Positions 1 to 8,401 of a stretch of DNA of 64,000 nucleotides are shown here, one piece after another. Position 1 is the first letter of the stretch. Each line of letters opens with the position of its first letter. Source of the DNA: an uncultured Oscillospiraceae bacterium (GTDB lineage: Bacteria > Bacillota > Clostridia > Oscillospirales > Ruminococcaceae); the NCBI GenBank assembly GCA_934446355.1, contig CAKSEC010000002.1, positions 186,001 to 250,000 on the forward strand. Reading direction: 5' to 3'. Under the pieces are notes generated by a model, which worked only from the letters and a program-made list of their open reading frames with translations, was not told the DNA's origin and did no database searches. The position numbers and the translations under genes are program-made.

Positions 1-1
1 G

Positions 2-538
2 GATATAGCCTACGGACCCAAAAATATGGGACTTTCGGAGGACGAGATAAAGCAGCGTGTGCGCTCTGCGGCGGAAAGCATGGATATCGTAAAGCTGCTG
101 GACAGGTCGCCGTTCGAGCTTTCGGGAGGTCAGCAGCGCAGGGCGGCTCTTGCGGGCGTTCTTGCGATGGACCCTGAGGTGCTTATTCTGGACGAGCCTG
201 CGGCGGGTCTTGACCCCAAGGGACGTGACAAGATACTCGGTCAGATAAAGCAGTATCACGAGAAATACGGCAAGACGATACTGCTGGTGTCGCATTCCAT
301 GGAGGACATCGTGAAGTACGCAGGAAAGGTGCTTGTCATGAACAAGAGCCGCCTGTTCTGCTACGACAAGGTGGACAATGTGTTCAGCATGACGGAGCAG
401 CTGGCGCAGATAGGTCTTGACGTACCGCAGATAACCAGAATGAGCCACATATTAAAGCGGCTCGGCACGGATATCGGCAGCGATATCTACACCACGGAAA
501 GGGCGGCGGAAAGACTGCTCCCGCTCATAAAGGCATAG
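2..538 (+). CDS. ecfA2: Energy-coupling factor transporter ATPase EcfA2 (5' truncated)
   Basis: C-terminal part of the second ATPase of an ECF-type importer, which powers uptake of vitamins or metal ions together with EcfA1, EcfT and interchangeable S components. The frame is open from the window edge: residues DIAYGPKN precede the first in-frame ATG at 26 and match the usual EcfA helical segment, so the gene starts outside and the ATG is internal. Walker A and the Q-loop are missing with the lost N-terminus. Visible are the ABC signature (LSGGQQRRAALAG), Walker B (VLILDEPAAGLDP) and the switch His (LLVSHSMED). ecfT follows 19 bp downstream and truA after that, the standard Firmicute order. 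Assignment as EcfA2 rather than EcfA1 rests on adjacency to ecfT. Confidence 0.93.
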   Translation, partial: DIAYGPKNMGLSEDEIKQRVRSAAESMDIVKLLDRSPFELSGGQQRRAALAGVLAMDPEVLILDEPAAGLDPKGRDKILGQIKQYHEKYGKTILLVSHSMEDIVKYAGKVLVMNKSRLFCYDKVDNVFSMTEQLAQIGLDVPQITRMSHILKRLGTDIGSDIYTTERAAERLLPLIKA

Positions 539-557
539 TTAAGGAACAGAACAAAAG

Positions 558-1370
558 ATGATAAAGGATATTACCATAGGTCAGTATTTTCCGGGAAAAT
601 CGGTGATACACAGGCTGGACAGCCGTGTGAAGCTGCTGCTGGATATACTGTACCTTGTCATTCTATTCACGGCGCAGAGTTACACGGGTCTGCTGCTTGG
701 AATGCTTTTCATGGTTGTATGCTATATCCTTGCACGGATAAAGCTGATCATGATACTGAAAAGCATAAAGCCGATACTGCCGCTGATGATATTCACCGGC
801 GTGCTGAATCTGTTTTTTGTCAAGGGCGAAACTCCGCTTTTTCAGTGGGGATTCATCACGATATACCCTGAGGGCGTGGACACGGCGGCGTTCATGATAA
901 TCAGAGTGATCACGCTTATCGTCGGAATGTCGCTGCTGACCTATACGACCTCCCCGATAATGCTGACGGACGCCATTGAGCGGCTGCTGTCGCCGCTGAA
1001 AAAGCTTCACGTGCCGGTGCACGAGCTGTCGATGATGATGACGATAGCGCTGAGATTTATTCCCACGCTTATCGAGGAAACGGACAAGATAATGTCTGCG
1101 CAAAAAGCAAGAGGCGCAGAAATGGACACCGGCGGGCTCATCAAAAAGGCGAAATCGCTGATACCCGTGCTGATACCGCTGTTCGTGTCCGCATTCAAGA
1201 GGGCGAACGAGCTTGCCACTGCGATGGAATGCCGCTGCTATCACGGCGGAGAGGGCAGGACAAGGCTCAGGATAATGCACACGGCTATGCGGGACTATGT
1301 CGCCATTGCCGTAATGCTGCTGCTGTTTGCGGCGGTGATAGTCATAAACTGCTTTCCGGTACTGCCGTGA
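558..1370 (+). CDS. ecfT: ECF transporter transmembrane scaffold EcfT
   Basis: Membrane scaffold joining the two EcfA ATPases to a substrate-binding S subunit. The 270-residue length is normal. Several hydrophobic segments are visible: LLLDILYLVILFTAQSY (about 28-45), GMLFMVVCYILA, ILPLMIFTGVLNLFF, AAFMIIRVITLIVGMSLL and the last helix DYVAIAVMLLLFAAVIVI. The cytoplasmic coupling-helix motif ARGAEMD (near 184) and the second motif CRCYHGGEGRTRL, which contact the ATPases, are present. A purine-rich GGAAC lies upstream of the ATG. It is co-directional with ecfA2 (19-bp gap) and truA (18-bp gap), so probably one transcript. The transported substrate cannot be told because no S component is in view. 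Confidence 0.94.
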   Translation: MIKDITIGQYFPGKSVIHRLDSRVKLLLDILYLVILFTAQSYTGLLLGMLFMVVCYILARIKLIMILKSIKPILPLMIFTGVLNLFFVKGETPLFQWGFITIYPEGVDTAAFMIIRVITLIVGMSLLTYTTSPIMLTDAIERLLSPLKKLHVPVHELSMMMTIALRFIPTLIEETDKIMSAQKARGAEMDTGGLIKKAKSLIPVLIPLFVSAFKRANELATAMECRCYHGGEGRTRLRIMHTAMRDYVAIAVMLLLFAAVIVINCFPVLP

Positions 1371-1388
1371 GCGTGGCGAGGTGAGGAT

Positions 1389-2132
1389 TTGCGCAATCTC
1401 AAGGTATTTATTGCATACAACGGCGCAGCCTATCACGGCTTTCAGCGTCAGGACAATGCGGTCACAGTGCAGCAGACGGTCGAAAGCTGCATAGGCAGGC
1501 TGCTGAAAATACCCGCGCCGGTGATTTACGGCTGCTCACGCACCGACACCGGTGTGCACGCACGTGAATTCTGCTTCAATGTGCACATCGACAGCAGGAT
1601 ACCCTGCGAGGGCTTTATAAAGGGAATGAACACCCTGCTCCCGCCGGATATCGCAGTGCTTTCCTGCGAGGACGCCCCGGAGGACTTTCATGCGAGATAC
1701 TGCACAAAGAGCAAGGAATATGTGTATCTCATCTCGAATACTCCTCAAAGGGACGTATTTTTGCAGCAGCTTGCGTATCATTACCCATACAAGCTGGATA
1801 TACAGAAGATGAACGAGGCTGCGGGGCTGCTTGTCGGCACGCATGATTTCGGGGCGTTCTGCCGCGCTGAGGGCAAGGCACGAATGGCGTCCACCGTCAG
1901 GACTATATATGAGTTCAGCGCGCAGATGAACGGCACTGTATGCGAGCTGAGGATATGCGGCAGCGGATTTTTGTACAATATGGTAAGGATCTGCGCAGGT
2001 ACGCTCATATATATAAACGAGGGAAAGCTTACCTGCGGGGACATCGAAAAGGCGCTTGAAACAGGCGACAGAAATCTTGCCGGAAAGACCCTCCCGCCTG
2101 AGGGACTGTATCTGAACCACGTAAGGTATTGA
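1389..2132 (+). CDS. truA: tRNA pseudouridine(38-40) synthase TruA
   Basis: Isomerises uridine to pseudouridine at positions 38-40 of the tRNA anticodon arm. The 247-residue protein has the family's catalytic motif GCSRTDTGVHA with the nucleophilic Asp at 53, the N-terminal FIAYNGAAYHGFQRQ segment and the C-terminal SGFLYNMVR substrate-binding motif. The start is a TTG at 1389 preceded by GAGGTGAGG; no better in-frame start lies nearby and the next residues (RNLKVFIAYNG) fit the usual N-terminus. It closes the ecf operon; a new promoter overlaps its stop codon. Confidence 0.96.
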   Translation: MRNLKVFIAYNGAAYHGFQRQDNAVTVQQTVESCIGRLLKIPAPVIYGCSRTDTGVHAREFCFNVHIDSRIPCEGFIKGMNTLLPPDIAVLSCEDAPEDFHARYCTKSKEYVYLISNTPQRDVFLQQLAYHYPYKLDIQKMNEAAGLLVGTHDFGAFCRAEGKARMASTVRTIYEFSAQMNGTVCELRICGSGFLYNMVRICAGTLIYINEGKLTCGDIEKALETGDRNLAGKTLPPEGLYLNHVRY

Positions 2133-2157
2133 CCGGAAGCCGCAGATGATGTATAAT
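2129..2157 (+). promoter_or_regulatory. Sigma-A-type promoter ahead of the DUF5711 gene
   Basis: TTGACC (2129-2134), a 17-bp spacer and a perfect TATAAT (2152-2157), ending 64 bp before the ATG at 2222. The -35 box overlaps the truA stop codon. Seen directly; activity is inferred. Confidence 0.7.
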
Positions 2158-2221
2158 ACGCAATGGGGAACTAGAGTCGCTGCGTGCACGGGGAACACTG
2201 TGCGCAGGAAAGCAGGAGAAT

Positions 2222-3349
2222 ATGGATAAGAGAAACGACATAAATCAATTCAGAAAAAAGCGGGCGGCAAGAAAATTCTGGCTCAATCTTGGCATATTTA
2301 CGCTGATAATACTTATCGCAGTGCTGATCGCGGCAAACTGGAGCAAGATTATCGCTCCGTTCAAGGACGCTGCGCTTGACGTGGGAAAGGGCGGCTTTCC
2401 GGTCGACCTGCCGGGCAGTGCGGACTATGTGCTTGACAATCTGGGAGATAATTTCTGCCTGCTGACCGATACTTATTTCTACACATACAACACTGACGGT
2501 GCGATGATATCCAACATTCAGCACGGTATGCAGAACCCTGCGATGTCGAGCAACAGAAAGCGTGCGCTGATTTACGACAGGAACGGCAGAGAATTCAGGC
2601 TGTATTCACGCACGGGCGAGGTGTGCAGCGGCAGCACCGAGGATACGATAGATTTTGCGGAGATAGGCAGCAGCGAGCGGTGCGCAGTGGTCACAAAGTC
2701 CACGAAGTACTCGAACTGCCTTTACGTGTTCAACGGCGAGGGAAAGCAGATATTCCGCTGGGCTTCTCCGATGTACCTTATCGACCGGGTGAGATTCTCG
2801 GACGACGATAACAGCATTTATGCGGCGGTATGCGGTGCGGAGAACGGCGAACTTCAATATTACATAATGCGGTTCGACCTGAACAACGCCGAGGGAAGCA
2901 TATGGCAGACTTATTTAGGCTCGCATATGGTGTATTCTCTGGAATACTCTGCGGACGGCATATTCGCTGTGAGCGCAGGCGGATTGGCTGTTCTTGACCG
3001 TGACAGCGGCGAGATAACGGCACAGACCACGTTCTTAAAGGAAGTGGCGCAGATACCGACAGGCGGCGTGCGTGCGCTTCTGCTGAAAGACAGCAGCGGC
3101 GAGGAAGTGCTGACGGTATATGACGAGGAACTGCAGCCTGCAGCGGCGCTTTCAGCCGGAACAGTCACACGGGTGCGCACGTCGGGGGATAAGCTTTATG
3201 TGCTGGCAGACAGAAAACTCACAGTGTACGATAAAACGCTGAAAGAGGTCGGCAGCTATGAACTTGACGACGTATATTCAGACATGATAATTATTGGCGG
3301 CAGCGCATATCTGCTGTGCTTCAATACGGTGCAGCAGGTCACGCTTTGA
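2222..3349 (+). CDS. DUF5711-like membrane-anchored beta-propeller protein
   Basis: A 375-residue protein of unknown function, most like the DUF5711 family of Clostridia (from memory). It has a basic N-terminus (KKRAARK), one transmembrane helix at about 21-42 (LGIFTLIILIAVLIAA) and an extracytoplasmic region of short beta-strand repeats rich in Gly, Asp and aromatic residues (for example FCLLTDTYFYTYN, LYVFNGEGKQIFRWASP, GLAVLDRDSGE, LYVLADRKLTVYDK), suggestive of a beta-propeller. RBS AGGAGA lies 4 bases before the ATG. Its own promoter lies upstream and cvpA starts 21 bp downstream, so the two are probably co-transcribed. An envelope structural or sensory role is possible, but no catalytic motif is visible. 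Confidence 0.72.
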   Translation: MDKRNDINQFRKKRAARKFWLNLGIFTLIILIAVLIAANWSKIIAPFKDAALDVGKGGFPVDLPGSADYVLDNLGDNFCLLTDTYFYTYNTDGAMISNIQHGMQNPAMSSNRKRALIYDRNGREFRLYSRTGEVCSGSTEDTIDFAEIGSSERCAVVTKSTKYSNCLYVFNGEGKQIFRWASPMYLIDRVRFSDDDNSIYAAVCGAENGELQYYIMRFDLNNAEGSIWQTYLGSHMVYSLEYSADGIFAVSAGGLAVLDRDSGEITAQTTFLKEVAQIPTGGVRALLLKDSSGEEVLTVYDEELQPAAALSAGTVTRVRTSGDKLYVLADRKLTVYDKTLKEVGSYELDDVYSDMIIIGGSAYLLCFNTVQQVTL

Positions 3350-3370
3350 CAGGGGATAAGGAGAACGACT

Positions 3371-4402
3371 ATGGGAACGCAGTTTGCATATATTTACGAT
3401 GTCGTGATACTCGCAGTGCTTGCAGTGGCGATATTCAGCGGCGTCAGAAGGGGCTTTGTCAGTGCGGTCATAAGTATGGCGGCGGTGGTCGTCGGATTTC
3501 TGTGCGCAATGGCGTTCAGCACTCCGCTGAGCGAGGCGGTATATTCCGCAGCGGTCGAGCAGCCGGTGAACGACGCAGTAAGCTCTGCGCTTGACGAAAG
3601 CATGGGTTCGCTGACGCTGAGCGGGCTGTCCGGAATGGACTACGACAGCGTGAAGATATCTGGAACGCCTGTGAGCGAGATAAATCCAGACTATTCGGGT
3701 ACGAACAAGGCGGTATTCGATCTGTCCTCAGTGGACATGACCGGAACCGGCTTCGAGAATGCAGACCTCAGTATGTTCGGCTTTGACGGCACGGAGGATA
3801 TGTCCTCGCTGAACGGCAGGACAGCCGAATTTACTATGGAGGATATAAATTCAAAGGGTCTGGGCAGGCTGGTGACAGCGCAGGTCATTGCGGTGCAGCT
3901 AAAGGATAGTTCGGCTTTCAGCGAGGTGTCGGAATATATCCGCGCCGTCGGCGAAGCTGTTCCGGCGGTATTCGGCGGCATGGCTGATTCGATAAACAGC
4001 GGTGAGATATCCGCACTGCGCTCTATCGTGCTGATAATGCAGGATTCGTCTGCGTCAGTAAAGACCGCAGTGGTCGAGCATATCATTCGTCCGGGCTTTA
4101 TGCTGGTCGCAGAAACGATATTCTTCGTGGTGATATTCGTGGTGGTTTCCGCGCTGCTGGGTATCATCGCCGCACTGGCAAAGGTAGTGAACAAAATACC
4201 GGTCATCGGAAAGCTGAACGGATTTCTCGGCGGCTGCGCAGGACTTGTTAAGGGTATGCTGGCGATATTTCTGCTGTGCATAGCCGTAAAGATGGTCGTT
4301 GGAATGACCGGCGGCGAAGTGATAATGCTGAACGACACCACGATTCAGTCTACAGCATTGTTCAAACATTTCTATGACATTGAATTTTTCAAAATAGGCT
4401 GA
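3371..4402 (+). CDS. cvpA: CvpA family membrane protein with large extracytoplasmic insert
   Basis: A CvpA/colicin V production-type integral membrane protein. Two hydrophobic helices at the N-terminus (residues about 5-50, with the family-like GVRRGFVSAVISMAAVVVGF) and two or three at the C-terminus (MLVAETIFFVVIFVVVSALLGII; GMLAIFLLCIAVKMVV) bracket a roughly 180-residue Ser/Asp-rich polar middle. The KIPVIGKLNGFLGG loop before the last helix is characteristic of CvpA. At 343 residues it is about twice the length of minimal CvpA proteins because of the insert. RBS AAGGAGA precedes the ATG. It sits between the DUF5711-like gene and a Clp ATPase; its biochemical function is unknown. Confidence 0.82.
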   Translation: MGTQFAYIYDVVILAVLAVAIFSGVRRGFVSAVISMAAVVVGFLCAMAFSTPLSEAVYSAAVEQPVNDAVSSALDESMGSLTLSGLSGMDYDSVKISGTPVSEINPDYSGTNKAVFDLSSVDMTGTGFENADLSMFGFDGTEDMSSLNGRTAEFTMEDINSKGLGRLVTAQVIAVQLKDSSAFSEVSEYIRAVGEAVPAVFGGMADSINSGEISALRSIVLIMQDSSASVKTAVVEHIIRPGFMLVAETIFFVVIFVVVSALLGIIAALAKVVNKIPVIGKLNGFLGGCAGLVKGMLAIFLLCIAVKMVVGMTGGEVIMLNDTTIQSTALFKHFYDIEFFKIG

Positions 4403-4494
4403 AGCAAGTGAGATTCAGCGTTTGTCGGTCCCGACATCATGGAGCTTCTCCGCAGTGCGGGACAAAGCAATTCTAGCAAAGGTGGTTTTTAACT

Positions 4495-6861
4495 ATGATG
4501 ATGTGTTCCAGATGCAAGAAGCGTCCGGCAGTGGTGTTCATTTCGTCAATGCAGGGAAATGAGCGCAAGAACGAGGGTTTGTGCCTTAAATGCGCAAAGG
4601 AACTGGGCGTGCCGCAGGTCGATGATTACCTGAAGCAGATGGGTATTTCCGAGGAGGACTTCGAGAACGCCTATGACGCTATGTTTGACGAGAACGGCGA
4701 CCCGAATCCGGATATGCTCAAGAATATAGGCTTCACGGACATCACCAACGGGTTCAAGCCCGACGGAGACGAGGACGAGAGCGCAGACGAGGAGGACGAG
4801 GACGAGCTTTTCCAGAAAGGCGGCGCAGGTACTGTTCCGGATTTCTTCAAAAGACTTTTCGGCGCTTCGGGCGGCGAGGAAGCAAAGCCGAACGACTCAG
4901 GCGCAAGTCAGGAAAAGGAAGAAAAGAAGCGCAAGGAAAAGACCGACAAAAAGCGCAGGACTCTGGAAACATTCTGCACGAATCTCACACGCCGCGCCAA
5001 GGACGGTAAAATCGACCGCATAATCGGCCGTGACAAGGAGATAGACCGTGTTATCCAGATACTGTCACGCCGCACGAAGAATAATCCCTGCCTTATCGGC
5101 GAACCCGGCGTAGGTAAGACAGCCATCGCCGAGGGTATTGCGCTGCGCCTTGCGAGCGGCGACGTGCCGTTCAGATTAAAGGGCAAGGAACTTTACCTGC
5201 TCGACCTGACTGCACTGGTTGCAGGTACTCAGTTCAGGGGTCAGTTCGAGAGCCGTGTCAAGTCGCTCATCGATGAGATAAAGAACGCAGGCAATGTCAT
5301 GCTGTTCATCGACGAGGTTCATAATCTGGTCGGCACGGGCGATTCAGAGGGCACCATGAACGCCGGAAATATGTTCAAGCCGGCTCTGTCACGAGGAGAA
5401 CTGCAGGTCATCGGTGCGACAACGTTCAATGAGTATCGCAAATACATCGAAAGGGACAGCGCGCTTGAAAGAAGATTCCAGCCGGTGACAGTCGCTGAAC
5501 CCACCATAGAGGACACGATCACGCTGCTGGAGGGCATAAAGAGTTATTATGAGGAGCACCACAAGGTAAAGGTGTCGCCTGAGATAACCAAGATGTGCGC
5601 AGTGCTGTCCGAGCGATACATCAACGACAGGTTCCTGCCGGATAAGGCGATAGACCTGCTTGATGAAAGCTGCGCGTGCGCAAGCCTTGGCAGTCCTGAG
5701 ATAACCGAATATGAGAAGCTTAAAGACAAGCTTGCTCAGCTGAGGAAGGACGAGAGCGACATTGCGGCAAAGAGCGAGATAGACTACGAAAAGCTTGCCG
5801 ATGTCAAAATGCAGATAGCGCAGACCAACGACGGCATCGACAAGGTCAAGGACAAGGCGGAGCACGTCGAGGTGACAATGGACGACCTGTCAAAGGTCAT
5901 AGAACTCTGGACGGGTATTCCGGCGAACAAGATAAAGGAGACCGAATACAAGCGGATATCAGGGCTGGAGCAGCACCTGAAGCAGCACGTCATAGGTCAG
6001 GACGAGGCGTGCGAACTGGTGGCTAAGTCGATAAAGCGCACACGCGTGCAGCTTACTGAGCGCCGCCGTCCGGCCTCGTTCATATTCGTCGGACCTACCG
6101 GCGTGGGTAAGACGGAACTTGTAAAGGTGCTGGCAAAGGAAATGTTCGACACGGTAGAGCCGCTTATAAGGCTCGATATGTCGGAATACATGGAGAAGCA
6201 CAGCGTGTCAAAGATAATCGGCTCGCCTCCCGGATACGTGGGTTATGACGAGGCGGGACAGCTTACGGAGCGGGTACGCAGAAAGCCGTATTCCGTGATA
6301 CTCTTTGACGAGATAGAAAAGGCTCACCCTGACGTAATGAATATCCTGCTGCAGATACTTGACGAGGGTAAGATAAACGACTCGCACGGCAGGTCGGTCA
6401 GCTTCGAGAATACTATCATCTGCATGACCTCGAATGCAGGTTCTTCGACAGGAACGAACAGCGTCGGCTTCACAAAGACCGAGGGCGATATCTCAAAGGA
6501 ACGTGCAATGAAGGGGCTTCGTGACTTCCTCAGACCTGAGTTCCTTGCGAGAGTGGACGAGGTGATCGTGTTCAGACCGCTCAGCGTGGAGGATTATGCG
6601 AAGATAGCGGGGCTTATGCTGAACGAATTTACCTCGCCGCTTGCGGAAAAGAAGATAAAGCTGACCGTCGGCGACGGCGTAACTGCGCTGATAGCCAAGA
6701 AGTCGCACGGCGGAAAGTACGGCGGCAGAGATATACGCAGGGTCATTCGCAGCGATATCGAGGACAAAATAGCCGACCTTATCGTGGATCACGCCGACCA
6801 GCCGCTTTCAGAGATAGTGCTCGGCACAGACGGCGACAATATCACGGTGACCGGCAGATGA
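4495..6861 (+). CDS. ClpE-like AAA+ unfoldase with N-terminal zinc finger
   Basis: A two-domain Hsp100 ATPase of the ClpC/ClpE group (788 residues), which unfolds proteins for ClpP or remodels aggregates. The N-terminus has a four-cysteine zinc finger (C4xxC7, C30xxC33), typical of ClpE and McsA, in place of the ClpC double N-domain. An acidic linker (about 95-107) and a lysine-rich stretch follow. AAA-1 has Walker A GEPGVGKT (about 202-209) and Walker B LFIDEVHN; AAA-2 has GPTGVGKT (533-540) and LFDEIE. A VGF loop at 657-659 matches the ClpP-docking motif, so a ClpP partner (clpP is at 18929) is likely. RBS AAAGGTGG precedes three tandem ATGs; the first is chosen. No convincing CtsR or CIRCE operator is visible. 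Its stop overlaps the next gene. Confidence 0.9.
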   Translation: MMMCSRCKKRPAVVFISSMQGNERKNEGLCLKCAKELGVPQVDDYLKQMGISEEDFENAYDAMFDENGDPNPDMLKNIGFTDITNGFKPDGDEDESADEEDEDELFQKGGAGTVPDFFKRLFGASGGEEAKPNDSGASQEKEEKKRKEKTDKKRRTLETFCTNLTRRAKDGKIDRIIGRDKEIDRVIQILSRRTKNNPCLIGEPGVGKTAIAEGIALRLASGDVPFRLKGKELYLLDLTALVAGTQFRGQFESRVKSLIDEIKNAGNVMLFIDEVHNLVGTGDSEGTMNAGNMFKPALSRGELQVIGATTFNEYRKYIERDSALERRFQPVTVAEPTIEDTITLLEGIKSYYEEHHKVKVSPEITKMCAVLSERYINDRFLPDKAIDLLDESCACASLGSPEITEYEKLKDKLAQLRKDESDIAAKSEIDYEKLADVKMQIAQTNDGIDKVKDKAEHVEVTMDDLSKVIELWTGIPANKIKETEYKRISGLEQHLKQHVIGQDEACELVAKSIKRTRVQLTERRRPASFIFVGPTGVGKTELVKVLAKEMFDTVEPLIRLDMSEYMEKHSVSKIIGSPPGYVGYDEAGQLTERVRRKPYSVILFDEIEKAHPDVMNILLQILDEGKINDSHGRSVSFENTIICMTSNAGSSTGTNSVGFTKTEGDISKERAMKGLRDFLRPEFLARVDEVIVFRPLSVEDYAKIAGLMLNEFTSPLAEKKIKLTVGDGVTALIAKKSHGGKYGGRDIRRVIRSDIEDKIADLIVDHADQPLSEIVLGTDGDNITVTGR

Positions 6862-7565
6862 GCACGGTTCTGGTGACTGGCGGTACGGGTGCAATCGGCA
6901 GTGCGATAGCTGCGGAATACGCCCGCACAGATGATGTGATAATCACATGGAACACCCGCAGCGACGAGGCTCAGCGGCTTTGCAGAGAACTCGGCTGTGC
7001 GGCTGTGCAGGCGGACGTGTCCGACTGGGCTTCGGCACAGAATGCAGTCAACAGCGTGCTGCGTGATTACGGCAAGATAGACGTGCTTGTCAATAATGCA
7101 GGCATATCGCAGCTGAAGCTGTTCACCGACATAACGCCTGAGGACTGGAACAAGGTGATCTCCGTCAATCTGACAGGCGTATACAATATGACGAGAGCCG
7201 CTGTTGGTTCGATGATAAACAGAAAATGCGGGTCGATAGTTAATATTTCGTCAGTCTGGGGAGTTTACGGCGGTGCGTGCGAAAGCGCTTATTCCGCTTC
7301 CAAGGCGGGAATAATAGGGCTGACAAAGGCTCTTGCAAGGGAACTTGGCGCTTCGGGCATTACCGTCAACTGCGTTGCGCCGGGGGTTATCGACAGCCCG
7401 ATGAACAGCTCGCAGCTAGACCCTCAGGACCTTTCAGAACTTGCGGAGCAGACGCCGCTGTGCCGCCTTGGAAAGCCGGAGGAGGTCGCAAGGGCGGTCC
7501 GTGCGCTGGCTGAGAACAGGTTCATCACCGGACAGGTGCTTGGCGTGGACGGCGGCTTTTGTTAG
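6858..7565 (+). CDS. SDR-family oxidoreductase (FabG-like)
   Basis: Short-chain dehydrogenase/reductase of 235 residues, probably NADP(H)-dependent. It has the dinucleotide-binding motif TGGTGAIG (7-14), NNAG (79-82), Asn104, and the catalytic Ser132, Tyr145 and Lys149 with the standard YxxxK spacing; the C-terminus VDGGFC is like 3-oxoacyl-ACP reductases. Its ATG overlaps the Clp stop codon (ATGA), indicating translational coupling. No fatty-acid synthesis genes surround it, so it may act on another keto or hydroxy substrate; FabG is only the closest family. Confidence 0.88.
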   Translation: MSTVLVTGGTGAIGSAIAAEYARTDDVIITWNTRSDEAQRLCRELGCAAVQADVSDWASAQNAVNSVLRDYGKIDVLVNNAGISQLKLFTDITPEDWNKVISVNLTGVYNMTRAAVGSMINRKCGSIVNISSVWGVYGGACESAYSASKAGIIGLTKALARELGASGITVNCVAPGVIDSPMNSSQLDPQDLSELAEQTPLCRLGKPEEVARAVRALAENRFITGQVLGVDGGFC

Positions 7566-7694
7566 CTGCAAAAGGCATATTACGGGCACTTGCGGGTGTT
7601 TTGCACCAACTGTTTGCAGAAAAATTCGGCAAATCAAACAAAAAATCAGGCAAGGATTGCAAATGATTTGTTAAAATATCCACAAATAATATTG

Positions 7695-7723
7695 TTGAAT
7701 TTTTCACGAAAATATAGTATAAT
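7695..7723 (+). promoter_or_regulatory. Sigma-A-type promoter for the decarboxylase genes
   Basis: TTGAAT (7695-7700), 17-bp spacer, TATAAT (7718-7723) in an AT-rich 209-bp gap (7566-7774). The gap holds no convincing gene; a TGCAAAA/TTTTGCA inverted repeat at its start may help end the upstream transcript. Confidence 0.75.
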
Positions 7724-7774
7724 AGATTTGATTGATAATCCGAAAGGCGATTTCGGAAAAAAAGGAGACTTACT

Positions 7775-8374
7775 ATGAACATCGCTTATTCCATTCTGTC
7801 GGCAGTTTCGACTATTGCGTCGTCAGCCGGCGCTGCAGAAGCGGCTTCAGCGGACAAGTGGACGTATATCCTGAATCCGGCTCAGTCTGCGGAAACTGTT
7901 GAAGCAGGCGCAGATCAAGCGCTGGGTGCTATCGACAGGTTACAGGCACTGACCGAGACCGCAACAGAAACGGTCGCACAGCGTCAGATAGCCGACCCTG
8001 ACTACTGGAGCTCAGTCGGCATGATAACGCTTGCTGGTATCGTTATCGTATTTTCGATACTCGCCCTGCTCATCTTCCTGTTCTGGCTGCTTGGTACGAT
8101 ATTCAAGAATATCGACAACAACAAGAAGGCAAAGGCTGAGGAAGCCAAGAAGTCTGCTCCTGCACCTGCTCCCGCTGCGGAAAATATTATTGCAGCTGAG
8201 GAGATCGCTGACGACGACGAGGTAATTGCTGTCATTGCTGCGGCGATAGCGGCTTATTCGGCGGAGGACGGAAAGGCGTACAAGATAAAGGAGATCAGAC
8301 GCCGTGATCCTGATTCCAGACGCCGTTCGGCGTGGAGCCTTGCCGGTATCGGCGAGAATACCCGCCCGTTCTGA
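7775..8374 (+). CDS. Sodium-translocating decarboxylase gamma subunit (OadG family)
   Basis: Small membrane-anchoring subunit of a biotin-dependent Na+ pump (oxaloacetate, methylmalonyl-CoA or glutaconyl-CoA decarboxylase type). The 199-residue protein has a hydrophobic N-terminus, one strong transmembrane helix at about 87-113 (LAGIVIVFSILALLIFLFWLL), an Ala/Pro/Lys linker and a conserved tail (IAVIAAAIAAY; SAWSLAGIGENTRPF) typical of OadG/MmdD. RBS AAAGGAGA lies just upstream of the ATG. The beta subunit follows 27 bp downstream. No carboxyltransferase alpha or biotin carrier gene is nearby. Confidence 0.88.
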   Translation: MNIAYSILSAVSTIASSAGAAEAASADKWTYILNPAQSAETVEAGADQALGAIDRLQALTETATETVAQRQIADPDYWSSVGMITLAGIVIVFSILALLIFLFWLLGTIFKNIDNNKKAKAEEAKKSAPAPAPAAENIIAAEEIADDDEVIAVIAAAIAAYSAEDGKAYKIKEIRRRDPDSRRRSAWSLAGIGENTRPF

Positions 8375-8401
8375 GAACAGACAGAAAGGAATAATTGAAG
8401 C

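Noticed and set aside
663..1436. A 257-codon - strand frame opposite ecfT.
   Set aside because: It is His/Arg/Gln-rich shadow coding opposite a clear EcfT; long shadow frames are common in this GC-richer DNA.
4403..4494. CtsR or CIRCE heat-shock operator before the Clp ATPase.
   Set aside because: No GGTCAAA direct repeat or TTAGCACTC-N9-GAGTGCTAA inverted repeat is present; only a weak partial GGTC.
7590..7778. A 62-codon frame in the gap before the decarboxylase gamma gene.
   Set aside because: It spans the promoter (TTGAAT-17-TATAAT) of the downstream operon and has no RBS.
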